A stretch of 44,679 bases of DNA from contig JAFXQK010000011.1 of assembly GCA_017527205.1 (NCBI GenBank), positions 1-44,679 of the forward strand. The letters run 5' to 3'. Source of the stretch: Lachnospiraceae bacterium. GTDB lineage: Bacteria; Bacillota; Clostridia; Lachnospirales; Lachnospiraceae. Made by a program: the position numbers and the translations under genes. Below the pieces are notes generated by a model, which was given only the letters and a program-made list of their open reading frames with translations, had not been told where the DNA came from and made no database searches. Shown here piece by piece: positions 1 through 9,062 of the stretch (position 1 is its first letter; every line of letters starts with the position of its first letter).

Positions 1-768
1 CTTCTCATGGACGAGCAGAATATGTTTGGCGCATTTTCCGAGAGCTTCGACATCATGCGCGAACAGCTCCGGGCATCCCGCGAGCGCGAGATCGCCCTGC
101 AAAAAAAGGAACGGGAGTTGGTTGCGTCCTTAAGTCATGACCTAAAGACTCCGATCACCGGCGTAAAGCTGACAACGGAGCTCTTAAAGGCGAAGGTTTC
201 CTCGGGGCAGGCGGGAGAGGATCCGGCGTACCTATTGGAAAAGCTGGATAACATTTATAAGAAGGCGGATCAGATCGACGTGCTCGTGAGTGACCTCTTT
301 TCGTCAACGCTTGACGATCTTGGCGAGTTTACGGTCAGCTGCAGGGATGAGGCTGCGGCGGATTTGGGAGACATTATCAAGAAATATGATGACCGGGGCC
401 TTGTGACTATTGGAGAGATCCCTAATGTTTTAATTCGCGTCGACATAAGGCGCATGGGACAGGTCGTTGGCAATATCATCGTCAATTCCTATAAATATGC
501 AAACACGAAGATCGAAGCATCTTTTGCCGTGCAGGATGATTACCTGCAGATGAGACTTAGGGATCATGGGCCTGGTGTTCCGACTGAGGAGCTGAGTCTC
601 ATTACGAATAAGTTTTACCGCGGTAAGAAGTGGAAGGACAGTAAGGAGTCCGGCAGCGGCCTGGGGCTCTACATCGCGAAGACCCTGATGGAAAAGATGG
701 ACGGCGAGCTCCTTGCAGAAAGCGAGGGAGAGGGACTTTCGATCACGCTGACCATTCCGCTAAGCTAA
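1..768 (+). CDS. Sensor histidine kinase, C-terminal part (5' end outside window)
   Basis: The reading frame is open from the first base, so the protein starts upstream of the window. What is visible begins at the end of a HAMP-like linker (FGAFSESFDIMREQL), followed by the HisKA box SLSHDLKTP with the phospho-accepting His, then the HATPase_c domain: N box (GNIIVNSYKYA), G1 box (RDHGPGVP) and G2 box (GSGLGLYIAK). All catalytic motifs are intact. By family it phosphorylates a partner response regulator, probably encoded just upstream. It is followed by an FtsX-type ABC transporter and a serine hydrolase, a layout common in antimicrobial-peptide or envelope-stress modules. The signal it senses cannot be seen because the sensor part is missing. 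Confidence 0.93.
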   Translation, partial: LLMDEQNMFGAFSESFDIMREQLRASREREIALQKKERELVASLSHDLKTPITGVKLTTELLKAKVSSGQAGEDPAYLLEKLDNIYKKADQIDVLVSDLFSSTLDDLGEFTVSCRDEAAADLGDIIKKYDDRGLVTIGEIPNVLIRVDIRRMGQVVGNIIVNSYKYANTKIEASFAVQDDYLQMRLRDHGPGVPTEELSLITNKFYRGKKWKDSKESGSGLGLYIAKTLMEKMDGELLAESEGEGLSITLTIPLS

Positions 769-830
769 GAAACGTGGATTGCTTCATTGCCTTACTTTTT
801 TTTCAATTCTGCAAGCATTTACAATCTGCA

Positions 831-896
831 GATAATAATTTGATAAGAATTTCATAATACTGCGATAAGGAAGTTTTTGAGAAGACCATATATAAT
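831..896 (+). promoter_or_regulatory. Candidate activated promoter with 11-bp-phased repeats
   Basis: A perfect -10 hexamer TATAAT lies at 891-896, but there is no recognisable -35 at 16-18 bp. Instead four (G/C)ATAA repeats begin at 831, 842, 853 and 864, exactly 11 bp apart. Helically phased direct repeats upstream of a promoter with a poor -35 are typical of OmpR-family activator sites. The likely regulator is the partner of the kinase that ends at 768. Function is inferred. Confidence 0.5.
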
Positions 897-965
897 ACAA
901 ACTGTAACGTACCTCATCTCCGTACGAACATGCGGGATGAATTTCACGGAAAGGATGTATTAGAT

Positions 966-1727
966 ATGGCTTCTTCCATTTTAAAGACGGAAAAACTTTG
1001 TAAATCATTTTCAAACGGCGGGCTGCAGCAGCATGTCATTAAAAATCTTGACTTAGAGATCCTTGAGGGAGACTTTACCGTGATCATGGGCTCTTCAGGC
1101 TCCGGAAAGTCAACGCTCCTGTATGCACTCTCCGGCATGGATAAGCCCAATATGGGAAGGATTTTGTTTGACGGGAAAGAGATCCAGAATTTTTCGAATG
1201 ACGAGCTTGCGGTCTTTCGGCGCGGAAATTGCGGTTTTGTATTCCAGAGCGTATATCTTCTCGACAATCAGACGGTTTTAGATAACGTGCTTACGGGGGC
1301 GCTCATCGTGCAAAAGAATTCTGCGGAGCTGGTTTCTAAGGCAAAGGCGCTATTAAAAAAGACGGGGCTTCACGAGGAGGATTTTAAGAAGTATCCGAAT
1401 CAGCTCTCCGGCGGTGAAGCGCAGCGCGTCGGGATTGTCCGGGCGATCATCAATGATCCGAAAATCCTCTTTGCGGATGAGCCCACGGGACAATTAAACT
1501 CTGCATCAAGCAAGGACGTCCTCAATATTTTCTCTGAGGTGCATAAGAACGGCCAGAGCATCGTCATGGTAACCCACGACCTAAAGACGGCGCTTCGTGC
1601 GACAAGGGTTTTGTATCTGCGGGACGGCGGCATTGTCGGGGATTATCGGATGCCGGTCTATGGTGAGGATGACCTGAAGGAGCGCAGAAACGGGCTGACA
1701 AAGTTTCTGGAAGACATGGGATGGTAA
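966..1727 (+). CDS. ABC transporter ATP-binding protein (MacB/LolD-like)
   Basis: An ATPase subunit of about 253 residues. Walker A GSSGSGKST lies at residues 42-50, the signature LSGGEAQRVGIVRAI in the middle, Walker B ILFADEPTG directly after, and the H-loop VTHD near the end. I chose ATG 966 because GGAAAGG sits about 10 bases upstream and the protein then starts in the usual way for this family; the frame is open further upstream (to 930) without a ribosome site. It ends 4 bases before the FtsX permease, so the two surely form one transporter. The family powers mechanotransmission or lipoprotein/peptide handling rather than classical import. Substrate unknown. Confidence 0.93.
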   Translation: MASSILKTEKLCKSFSNGGLQQHVIKNLDLEILEGDFTVIMGSSGSGKSTLLYALSGMDKPNMGRILFDGKEIQNFSNDELAVFRRGNCGFVFQSVYLLDNQTVLDNVLTGALIVQKNSAELVSKAKALLKKTGLHEEDFKKYPNQLSGGEAQRVGIVRAIINDPKILFADEPTGQLNSASSKDVLNIFSEVHKNGQSIVMVTHDLKTALRATRVLYLRDGGIVGDYRMPVYGEDDLKERRNGLTKFLEDMGW

Positions 1728-1731
1728 AGAG

Positions 1732-4248
1732 ATGAAAATTTGGAGATTATCATTATTTAATCTAAAGAAAAATAGAAGAGAAGCCATTGGCATCGCGTTT
1801 CTGACCTTAGTGACGACACTGATGCTATCGATCGCAGTCTCAAATCATACGAAGATCAACACGGCCTTTGACGATAGTTTTCGACTGTCGGGAAGCGTCA
1901 ATACCTGCATTCGCTTTTATAAGCAAAAATATCATGATGCGTTTCGTACCATTCTGGAAAAGGAATACAAGGTAGAACGTTTGCAGGAAGGACACTTAAT
2001 CTACGCGGACATGACGGACGTGCGCACCAGGGACGGCGACGTGGTCGCCTACAACATGATTTTTGTTACCGAGAAGGTGGAGCGAAAGATAGAATCCTTT
2101 AAGAAAGGGGATCAGCTCCCAAGCAGTGAGATGGAAAAGCTTGAGCACCCCATTTGGCTTCCGAGTAGCTTTGAGATCGTCAAGGGTTATGTGCCTGGCG
2201 ATAGCTTTACGATTCTAAAGAGTGGCAAGGAATATCCTTTCACGGTGGCAGGTTTCTATGAGACGGGACTTATGAGCAATGACGGAGGAAGCTTTAAGAT
2301 CGTTGTCACGGAAGGGGATTATGATCTTTTTGCAACGGTGTTTCAGTCCACCAGCTCCGCGGAATGCGTTGGCCTGTTTTTTGATGCGGGAGATGATTTT
2401 GACTATGAAGAATATGTGAATCAGTGTATCGAGGCAGCCTCGGAGAACGTATCCTTAAGCATGACAAGGTACTGCTACCAATATGAAAAATACAATGCAG
2501 TGACCTTCCTTGAGATCTTCATGATGATGATCATTTGCCTCGCACTTGTTACCTTCGTGGCTTCCCTCTTTTTGATCCGTCACAAGATCTCCAATGACAT
2601 CGAGGATCAGATGCAGCAGATCGGCGTGCTGGAGGCCTTAGGGTATCGCTCTAAGGAGATTTCGCTGGCCTACCTTTATGAATACGTGCTCGCCGGTGGA
2701 AGCGGCGCGGTACTTGGAGGAATTCTAAACATATTGATCACGCCGGTTGTAAACTTCGGCATCCGCATGATGTTGGGAAGAAACGTGGTCGGTACAGACG
2801 GCATCTTCGGCGTCATTTTGGTAACGCTTTTGGTCATCCTGGTCGTTGTGCTCTTTGCACTGTTAAAGGCAAGGCAGGTGAAAAACTATCCGCCCGTCAT
2901 AGCGCTCCGCAAGGGGATCAGGACGCATCATTTCGGAAAGAACGTACTTCCCTTGGAGCGATATCGCGGAAACGTCAATCTTGGTCTGGCTTTAAAAGGG
3001 TTTGTTGGCAACGCAAAATCCTTTGTTGGCGTCATGATCTGTATCGTGGCAGCGGGTACGGCAATCCTGTTTTCCGCCCTCACCTTTGTTTTTTTCAAGG
3101 ATGACGCAAAGGGACTTCTTAGCATGATGGGAGAAGACACGGAGACGATCCGCGTGCATTTAATGAGCGGCGTCCACCCCGAGCAGGTAAAAGAGGAACT
3201 GTTAAAGCTTCCTGAAGTGCGTAAGGTTGTGATCACGCACGAAGGTACCAACGTATCCGTGAAGGGTACTTCGAATGATGCTTACGTAACCGTGTTTGAT
3301 GATTTTGCCAATGCAGAGCAGATCAAGGCGTTTGAAGGAAGGTGCCCTGAGCGCGCGGATGAGATTATGATCGGACTTCGAAGAAGCAGGGATGAGGGGA
3401 TCGGCGTTGGTGACGCGATGGTACTGGAATTGAATGGCATTGAAAAGAAATATATTGTCACGGGCGTCATCGGAAGCCTGCATAACGGCGGATCGACGGT
3501 TTTTATGACAAAGGAAGGTTATGAAAGACTGAACTATCACGCGAGGGCAGGCATGCTGATCGTCTATCCGGAAAAGGGCGTGGAACTGAAGGATTTAGAG
3601 GCGGCAGTCACAAAGCGCCTCGGCGGCACTGCAAAGGATGCCATCGGCGAGAACCTGGAGGCAGGCGACCTTGAGACAAAGATTCAGGCTGCCGCGGAGG
3701 AAAAGATCGCGACGCTCCTCATGCAATATGGCGTAACCGACGTAGACTATGCAGTACAGGTGGGAGATCAGCTGATTACGGGCAATAGCCGCGGCTTTGT
3801 TGTGAGAGAAATTACTTCCTATGAGGGCATCATTAAGACGCAGATGATCCCGATCGCCAGAATGACGAAGGGTTTTACCCTTGCAGCCCTGATCCTGATC
3901 TCGGTCATTGTTGCAGTAATCCTGTACCTGATCACGAGTGGCGACGTCAGAAGGCAGCGCCAGAGCCTTGGTATTATGAAGGGGCTTGGCTATTCTTCCA
4001 GGGATTTGATGACGCAGATCGCACTAAAGCAAATGCCGGTGTCTCTGGTCGGAATTTTGATCGCAAGTGTTTGTGCCTATTTTATCAACCAGATTTTCTG
4101 GGCTGTGTTATTCGCAACCGTTGCGGAAACCAAATGGCTTGTCATCATTCTTATGGATTTAGCGCTGGCAGCATTTTGCTATGTGGTAACCTATCTGAGC
4201 GCCGGAAAGATCAAGAAGATTTCGGTGAATGAACTGATGACGGAGTAG
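1732..4248 (+). CDS. FtsX-like ABC transporter permease, two FtsX domains
   Basis: A permease of 838 residues with one N-terminal membrane helix (about residues 18-37), a large extracytoplasmic region, a three-helix FtsX domain (about 255-385), a further membrane segment near 435, a second extracytoplasmic domain and a final FtsX domain (about 705-838). This duplicated layout is that of the long FtsX/MacB-type permeases of Gram-positive bacteria. It starts 4 bases after the ATPase stop and is followed after 12 bases by a secreted serine hydrolase. The family often exports or displaces antimicrobial peptides, or signals to a kinase; that role is inferred here from the adjacent two-component gene. 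No frame disruption seen. Confidence 0.92.
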   Translation: MKIWRLSLFNLKKNRREAIGIAFLTLVTTLMLSIAVSNHTKINTAFDDSFRLSGSVNTCIRFYKQKYHDAFRTILEKEYKVERLQEGHLIYADMTDVRTRDGDVVAYNMIFVTEKVERKIESFKKGDQLPSSEMEKLEHPIWLPSSFEIVKGYVPGDSFTILKSGKEYPFTVAGFYETGLMSNDGGSFKIVVTEGDYDLFATVFQSTSSAECVGLFFDAGDDFDYEEYVNQCIEAASENVSLSMTRYCYQYEKYNAVTFLEIFMMMIICLALVTFVASLFLIRHKISNDIEDQMQQIGVLEALGYRSKEISLAYLYEYVLAGGSGAVLGGILNILITPVVNFGIRMMLGRNVVGTDGIFGVILVTLLVILVVVLFALLKARQVKNYPPVIALRKGIRTHHFGKNVLPLERYRGNVNLGLALKGFVGNAKSFVGVMICIVAAGTAILFSALTFVFFKDDAKGLLSMMGEDTETIRVHLMSGVHPEQVKEELLKLPEVRKVVITHEGTNVSVKGTSNDAYVTVFDDFANAEQIKAFEGRCPERADEIMIGLRRSRDEGIGVGDAMVLELNGIEKKYIVTGVIGSLHNGGSTVFMTKEGYERLNYHARAGMLIVYPEKGVELKDLEAAVTKRLGGTAKDAIGENLEAGDLETKIQAAAEEKIATLLMQYGVTDVDYAVQVGDQLITGNSRGFVVREITSYEGIIKTQMIPIARMTKGFTLAALILISVIVAVILYLITSGDVRRQRQSLGIMKGLGYSSRDLMTQIALKQMPVSLVGILIASVCAYFINQIFWAVLFATVAETKWLVIILMDLALAAFCYVVTYLSAGKIKKISVNELMTE

Positions 4249-4260
4249 AGGAGAAGAAAA

Positions 4261-6279
4261 ATGAAAAATCGCGTAAAAGCATTGATGATCGCGGGTGTGC
4301 TTGTATTTTCGGGGGTGGTCGGATTGCATGCGCTGGCGGGAAATGGCGAGAAGGCATCGGTTGATCCGGCACCTGAAAGCGTATATGAAAACGGCTGGGA
4401 GCGCGTGGAAAAGGAAAAGAGTTATGTCTACTGCGTTGCCTCCATCAGTAAGGTGTATACCACGGCAGCAGTGATGCAGCTCGTGGATGAAGGGAAGGTT
4501 CGACTGGATGCGCGCGTCACGGAATATCTGCCGGATTTTCGCATGGCGGATGACAGATATCAAAAGATTACGGTCCGCATGCTGATGAACCATACCTCCG
4601 GGATCATGGGAACAACCCAGCTTGGCGCCTTTTTATACGGGGACGCAAGCAGCGTGCATCATGATGAACTCTTAAATGTCCTTGCAGGCCAAAGGCTCAA
4701 GGCAGATCCCGGCGAGTTTGCTGCCTACTGCAATGACGGGTTTGAGCTTTTGGAGCACATCGTGGAAAGCGTTACTGGCATGCCATTTACGGATTACATA
4801 AAGGAAAAGCTGGCAGCGCCCATGGGTGCGACTACGACAAGCACGGGAAATGAAGTAAAGGATTTAATGGATCTGGCGCCGGCATATGTATCGAACCTAC
4901 TTTATGAAAATGACAGCGTCATGAGTCTTGGGACGGGCGGCGTCTATGCAACGGCCTCGGATGCGGCGAGATTTGGGAGTGCTTTTTTTACGGGGAATGA
5001 GGTGCTTTTATCGGAAAAAAGTAAGAAGGAGATGGGAAAGCGCTGGAATCAGATGGATCCTTATACGGACGATAACGGTCTGGGATGGGATATGGTTTCC
5101 GACCCAAAATATGAAAAGGCCGGCGTTGTCTGCTATGGCAAGGGCGGCGACGTCAATGCAGATCATGGGTTCCTTCTGGTGGCACCAAACGAAAAGATCA
5201 GTATTTCCGTGCTTTCCAACGGCGGAAGCAGTACGCTGGATGCATTGGTGGCACAGGCGATTCTGGACATATGTCTGGAAGAGCAGGGGATTGTGATTTC
5301 AGAGGACGAAACGACCTCGTATCAGGTGATATCCGATATCCCCGCTTCCTATGATGAGTTTGCAGGAGATTACGTAACCCGAAATGACCTTGCGGGCGGC
5401 GACGTCATCAGCCGCGTATCCTTCCCGGATCACAAGTACATGCACGTGGAGAATATGAGCGCGTTCAAAACGACCTATGCAGATTACGTGCTGACCGAGG
5501 GCGGAAAATTTGCAGAGCTTGCCGCAGAGGTGGCAGACAGCGGCCTTTTGGACATGAGAATCGCGATGAATCTGGAGCTGTTATCCTTTGTGAAAAAGCA
5601 GGGGCAGACCTTGATCGCCTGCGACCGAAAAGAGACCTTTCCTGGCGTTGGAAGCCATGAAAGTCTGACTTATGTTGGCGAGCGGCTCCCTGACAATCCC
5701 ATAAGCGAGGACGTGCTTGCTTCCTGGATGGCTTATAACGGCATGGAATTTGTCCTGACCGGAGACGTGTGGTCCTCGCAGGGCTATAACGCGGCGATCT
5801 CGACGATGGTTCTTTCTGCAGAAAAACCGGGGTATCTGTACATGATCAATGGCATGGGAACGAGAATTCTAAAGATCGCCGATGAAAGCAGCGCCATTTC
5901 TTTTATGACGATTCCTTCGAGCACAAGCCGGGATCTGATCGACATCAAGCTTCAAAAGACGGAAAACGGCGTAACCTATACCTCCAGTGCAGGTCTTAGT
6001 TCCCTTGTGGAAACGGATTTAGAGGTGTTTGACGATGGTATCAAGGAGATCGCCCTAAAGACGGGGCAGGCACGGTGGTTTCAGATTGATGATTCCATGA
6101 CTGGGCGCGAGGTCAGCATCGCAGCAAGACCTGAAAACAGTGCAGTTTTTGTCTACAATAAATATGGCGAGGTGCTATACAACACGCACATTGTCGATGA
6201 AACACAGGTTCTTCCCATGCCCAAGGGCGGAAAGATCGTCTTCCTCGGGGAAACGGGCGGCGTAATTACTTTACATTAA
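4261..6279 (+). CDS. Beta-lactamase-fold serine hydrolase (class C/PBP4*-like), exported
   Basis: A 672-residue protein with an N-terminal hydrophobic signal or anchor (about residues 8-26). The serine hydrolase domain carries the catalytic SxxK motif as SISK (near residue 60), a YxN-type motif YCN (near residue 158) and a late KGGD stretch in the position usually held by HxG/KTG. The C-terminal half (from about residue 370) has no domain I can name and probably folds as beta-rich accessory domains. The family includes peptidases, esterases and D-amino-acid peptidases; there is no sign that it is a true antibiotic-resistance beta-lactamase. A GAGGAGAAG ribosome site precedes the ATG. Co-transcription with the ABC transporter suggests an envelope role. 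Confidence 0.88.
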   Translation: MKNRVKALMIAGVLVFSGVVGLHALAGNGEKASVDPAPESVYENGWERVEKEKSYVYCVASISKVYTTAAVMQLVDEGKVRLDARVTEYLPDFRMADDRYQKITVRMLMNHTSGIMGTTQLGAFLYGDASSVHHDELLNVLAGQRLKADPGEFAAYCNDGFELLEHIVESVTGMPFTDYIKEKLAAPMGATTTSTGNEVKDLMDLAPAYVSNLLYENDSVMSLGTGGVYATASDAARFGSAFFTGNEVLLSEKSKKEMGKRWNQMDPYTDDNGLGWDMVSDPKYEKAGVVCYGKGGDVNADHGFLLVAPNEKISISVLSNGGSSTLDALVAQAILDICLEEQGIVISEDETTSYQVISDIPASYDEFAGDYVTRNDLAGGDVISRVSFPDHKYMHVENMSAFKTTYADYVLTEGGKFAELAAEVADSGLLDMRIAMNLELLSFVKKQGQTLIACDRKETFPGVGSHESLTYVGERLPDNPISEDVLASWMAYNGMEFVLTGDVWSSQGYNAAISTMVLSAEKPGYLYMINGMGTRILKIADESSAISFMTIPSSTSRDLIDIKLQKTENGVTYTSSAGLSSLVETDLEVFDDGIKEIALKTGQARWFQIDDSMTGREVSIAARPENSAVFVYNKYGEVLYNTHIVDETQVLPMPKGGKIVFLGETGGVITLH

Positions 6280-6286
6280 TTTATGA

Positions 6287-6315
6287 TTTACGGTGATTTC
6301 AAAATCTGTTACAAT
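6287..6315 (+). promoter_or_regulatory. Sigma-A promoter for the second two-component operon
   Basis: TTTACG (6287-6292), a 17-bp spacer and TACAAT (6310-6315). Transcription would begin around 6322, inside the left arm of the terminator hairpin listed next. Confidence 0.6.
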
Positions 6316-6350
6316 CGAGTAGGAGAAATCTTCTCCTACTCGATTTTTTT
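6313..6350 (+). terminator. Rho-independent terminator between serine hydrolase and response regulator
   Basis: A perfect 15-bp inverted repeat (6313-6327 with 6331-6345) with a 3-base loop ATC, followed by a T run to 6350. It stops transcripts from the upstream ABC/hydrolase operon. The ribosome site of the next gene (AGAGGAG) starts immediately after the T run. Confidence 0.9.
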
Positions 6351-6363
6351 AGAGGAGTCACCA

Positions 6364-7092
6364 ATGGCTGAGAGGAAAACAGTTAAGGAAGCATTGATCG
6401 TAGAGGATGACAGGGAGATCCGAAGGCTGCTTGCCAATTTTCTAATGGAAAAGGGCATGGTCATTACGGAGGCAGGCGATGGCGACAAGGCGTATGCATA
6501 CATGCAAAAGCAAAGCTTTGACATTATTTTATTAGACATGATGCTGCCCTTTAAATCCGGCGGGGAGCTGATCAAGCTGCTTCGCTCTAATAAGAGTAAG
6601 ACGGGAAATACTTATACGCCCGTGATCGTGATTTCCGCAAAAACGGATCTCGATACAAGGCTTGGTGCGCTACAGACAGGAGCGGATGATTATGTGACGA
6701 AGCCCTTTGACCTTAACGAGGTATACGTGCGCATAGAGGCGGTGCTTCGAAGGAGTGAGGGCGGCGCGTACGTGCAGACCGAGGAGCCAAAGGTCCTGAC
6801 CGCATGCGGCGTAACTTATCACGTAACGGATCAGCAGGTAACCGCCTGTGGGAAACCCTTAAAGCTAACCGCGAAGGAAATGAAGCTGCTCCTTCTTTTC
6901 ATGGAGAATCCGCAGAAAACCTTTACGAAGGCCAATCTCTATAAGTCCGTCTGGGAGGAGGATTATATCTATGAGGACAATACGATCAACGTCCACGTGA
7001 GTAATCTTCGAAGGAAGCTTTTGGAGGCGACGGGTAAGGACGTGATAGAAACCGTTTGGGGCATTGGCTATAAGCTGAGAGAGGAAAAATGA
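6364..7092 (+). CDS. OmpR/PhoB-family response regulator
   Basis: A 242-residue regulator. The receiver domain has the acidic pair in IVEDD, the phospho-acceptor Asp in ILLDMMLP and the conserved Lys in VTKPFD. The C-terminal winged helix ends with the typical VWGIGYKL. ATG 6364 is chosen because AGAGGAG lies just upstream; an in-frame start at 6283 lies before the terminator and lacks a ribosome site. Its stop overlaps the start of the kinase by 4 bases (ATGA), so they are translationally coupled. The likely targets are the ABC genes beginning at 8137, whose promoter lacks a good -35. Confidence 0.95.
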   Translation: MAERKTVKEALIVEDDREIRRLLANFLMEKGMVITEAGDGDKAYAYMQKQSFDIILLDMMLPFKSGGELIKLLRSNKSKTGNTYTPVIVISAKTDLDTRLGALQTGADDYVTKPFDLNEVYVRIEAVLRRSEGGAYVQTEEPKVLTACGVTYHVTDQQVTACGKPLKLTAKEMKLLLLFMENPQKTFTKANLYKSVWEEDYIYEDNTINVHVSNLRRKLLEATGKDVIETVWGIGYKLREEK

Positions 7093-8015
7093 TGCAACCT
7101 ACCATTCTTTATGGCGCGCTTACGGCGACAAGCCTTCTTACGCTTCTTTTGGGCATTCGGCTCTTTCTTGTATGGGATGACCTGCGGCGCATACGTAAGG
7201 AGCTTGAAAAGACCAGGGAGGAGTCCTATAACCGAAACCTTCGCGTGAATGTCTCTGATCGGGAGGTGGAAAAGCTCGCGGCGCAGATCAACAAAAATCT
7301 GGATTACCAAAAGGAATTAAAGCGGGAGACGGAGCGCAGCAGGCGTCAGCTCGAGCAATCCATTTCCGATATTGCACATGACCTACGAACGCCGCTGACG
7401 GTGGTAAAGGGAAACCTTCAGATGCTGGAGACGGAGAACCTTTCCGAGCAGGGAAGAGATTACCTGAAGGTCAGCAGCAAAAAAGCAGAGACCTTGAAGC
7501 AGATGGTGGATGAATTCTTCGAGCTCTCCGTGCTGGAGAGCGACAGTAAGCCGGTGGAGCTGCGGGGACTTGACCTGATAGAGTTCCTTTCGGAGTTTAT
7601 TATTGAGAATGAGACCTTGATTCGGCAGCATGAATTAACCCCTGAGATCCTGTTTCCGGAAAAGGGCATTACCGTGCTGGCAAACCGGGAATGTCTCACG
7701 CGCGTCTTTAGTAATTTGATGGGGAATGTTTTAAAGTACGCAAAGGAGGGCTTTCTTTTGCAGGTAACGCGGGAGGCTTCCCTTTGCAGGATTCGCATGG
7801 GGAACCGCGTGGAGGACCCGGATGCAATCGACGTGGAGCATATCTTCGACCGAACCTACCGCGCAGATAAGGCGCGGTCTGACGGCAGCGCAGGCCTTGG
7901 GCTTTATATTGCAAGGCTTCTTGTGACAAAGCAAAAGGGCAGCATATCCGCCGTCCTTGAGGATGGGAGACTGTTTTTTGACGTCATGCTTCAAATTGAG
8001 AGACCGATGACTTAA
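7089..8015 (+). CDS. Sensor histidine kinase, short N-terminus
   Basis: A 308-residue kinase with one N-terminal membrane helix (about residues 5-26), a coiled-coil linker, the HisKA box DIAHDLRTP, an N box NLMGNVLKYA and a G2 box SAGLGLYIARLL. The usual DxGxG G1 box is replaced by RMGNRVEDPD, as in several Firmicutes peptide-sensing kinases that use an N-x-V-x-D form. There is almost no extracellular loop, so it may sense within the membrane or through the nearby transporter. It overlaps the response regulator by 4 bases. Confidence 0.94.
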   Translation: MMQPTILYGALTATSLLTLLLGIRLFLVWDDLRRIRKELEKTREESYNRNLRVNVSDREVEKLAAQINKNLDYQKELKRETERSRRQLEQSISDIAHDLRTPLTVVKGNLQMLETENLSEQGRDYLKVSSKKAETLKQMVDEFFELSVLESDSKPVELRGLDLIEFLSEFIIENETLIRQHELTPEILFPEKGITVLANRECLTRVFSNLMGNVLKYAKEGFLLQVTREASLCRIRMGNRVEDPDAIDVEHIFDRTYRADKARSDGSAGLGLYIARLLVTKQKGSISAVLEDGRLFFDVMLQIERPMT

Positions 8016-8032
8016 GCCGTCGGTCTTTTTTT
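8001..8032 (+). terminator. Terminator of the second two-component operon
   Basis: The stem AGACCGA / TCGGTCT, extended by a wobble and a G-C pair (8001-8009 with 8018-8026), is followed by seven T. It overlaps the last codons and the stop of the kinase gene. Confidence 0.82.
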
Positions 8033-8080
8033 AAAATATTTAAATCATTTAAGAATTTCTTTAAACTTCCGACTTATAGT
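8030..8080 (+). promoter_or_regulatory. Candidate activated promoter of the ABC-2 operon
   Basis: TATAGT (8075-8080) would serve as -10, with no -35 at the right distance. TTTAA repeats start at 8030, 8039, 8048 and 8060 upstream of it. This looks like a promoter needing an activator, plausibly the response regulator at 6364. The AT-rich composition makes chance repeats possible. Confidence 0.3.
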
Positions 8081-8136
8081 GGTATCAGTTGAAGGAAGCA
8101 AAGGGCTTTCGAAGTGAGAAAAGAGAGGAACGAAGG

Positions 8137-9048
8137 ATGTCAGAAATCATAGTTGAAGTAAAAAATTTAACAAAACAATATGGCCGGCAGATGGCATTGG
8201 ACGGCGTGTCCTTCCAGATCCGAAGGGGCAGCATTGTTGGTTTGATCGGCCCCAACGGCGCAGGAAAAACGACCATTATGAAGATCATGGGCGGTCTTGC
8301 CTTTCCAACGGGAGGTGAGCTAGAAATGTACGGCGTAACGGATGAAAAGGGTCTGAATCATGCGAGAACCCGCATGAGCTTTATGATCGAGACGCCCTAC
8401 GAAAAAGAGAAGATGACGGCCCGCGAAAATCTGGAAAAGCAAAGACTTCAAAAGGGAATTCCTGATAAAAACCGCGTGGATGAGGTACTGAAAATCGTGA
8501 ACCTGCAGAATACGGGAAAGAAGGTCGTAAAAAATTTCTCCCTTGGAATGCGCCAGCGCTTAGGGCTAGCGAACGCCCTGATGGGAAAGCCGGAATTCAT
8601 GGTCCTTGACGAGCCGATCAATGGCCTTGACCCGGAGGGCATTGTGGAGATTAGAGAGCTCTTCCGCAAATTAAATAAGGAAGAAAACGTAACGATGATG
8701 ATCTCCTCACACATCTTAAGCGAGCTCTCCCTTCTTTGCACGGACTATATTTTTATCAACCATGGAAAGATCAAGGGAATGCTTACTGCGGATGAATTAA
8801 GGCAGGCCTGTAGCGAGTTCTTTCGCATTAACACCGACAATAACGAGAAGGCCAGCGCCATCCTCTTACGGCATTTTGGCATTGAGCGCATCGAGACAAT
8901 GGAGGACGGAAGCCTTCGCATCTATGACGGACTCGAGCGGATGCATGAGATCTCCAAGGCATTTTATGAAAACGGTATCATCCCCGTGGAGCTTTCCAGA
9001 AATGAAGTGAACCTGGAAGACTATTACATGAAGATGGTTCGTGAATAA
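8137..9048 (+). CDS. ABC transporter ATP-binding protein (BcrA/LanF-like)
   Basis: A 303-residue ATPase: Walker A GPNGAGKTT (about residues 40-48), signature FSLGMRQRLGLANALMG, Walker B FMVLDEPINGLDP, H-loop SSHIL, then a C-terminal extension of about 90 residues. The short Q-loop region and the LDEPINGLDPEG sequence are typical of ATPases of bacitracin and lantibiotic self-protection transporters (BcrA, LanF). ATG 8137 follows GAGGAACGAAGG. Two small permeases follow with 14 bases and a 4-base-scale overlap. Export of a peptide antibiotic or envelope toxin is inferred from family and context. Confidence 0.93.
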   Translation: MSEIIVEVKNLTKQYGRQMALDGVSFQIRRGSIVGLIGPNGAGKTTIMKIMGGLAFPTGGELEMYGVTDEKGLNHARTRMSFMIETPYEKEKMTARENLEKQRLQKGIPDKNRVDEVLKIVNLQNTGKKVVKNFSLGMRQRLGLANALMGKPEFMVLDEPINGLDPEGIVEIRELFRKLNKEENVTMMISSHILSELSLLCTDYIFINHGKIKGMLTADELRQACSEFFRINTDNNEKASAILLRHFGIERIETMEDGSLRIYDGLERMHEISKAFYENGIIPVELSRNEVNLEDYYMKMVRE

Positions 9049-9062
9049 GGAAGGACACAAAA

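Noticed and set aside
784..1014. Minus-strand small frame in the gap before the FtsX operon
   Set aside because: It overlaps the promoter region and the start of the ATPase gene, has no ribosome site and no recognisable sequence.
4261..6279. Antibiotic-resistance beta-lactamase
   Set aside because: The SxxK serine hydrolase fold is shared with peptidases and esterases. The long C-terminal half and its ABC operon do not fit a class C beta-lactamase, and it is not linked to the BlaI-type operators.
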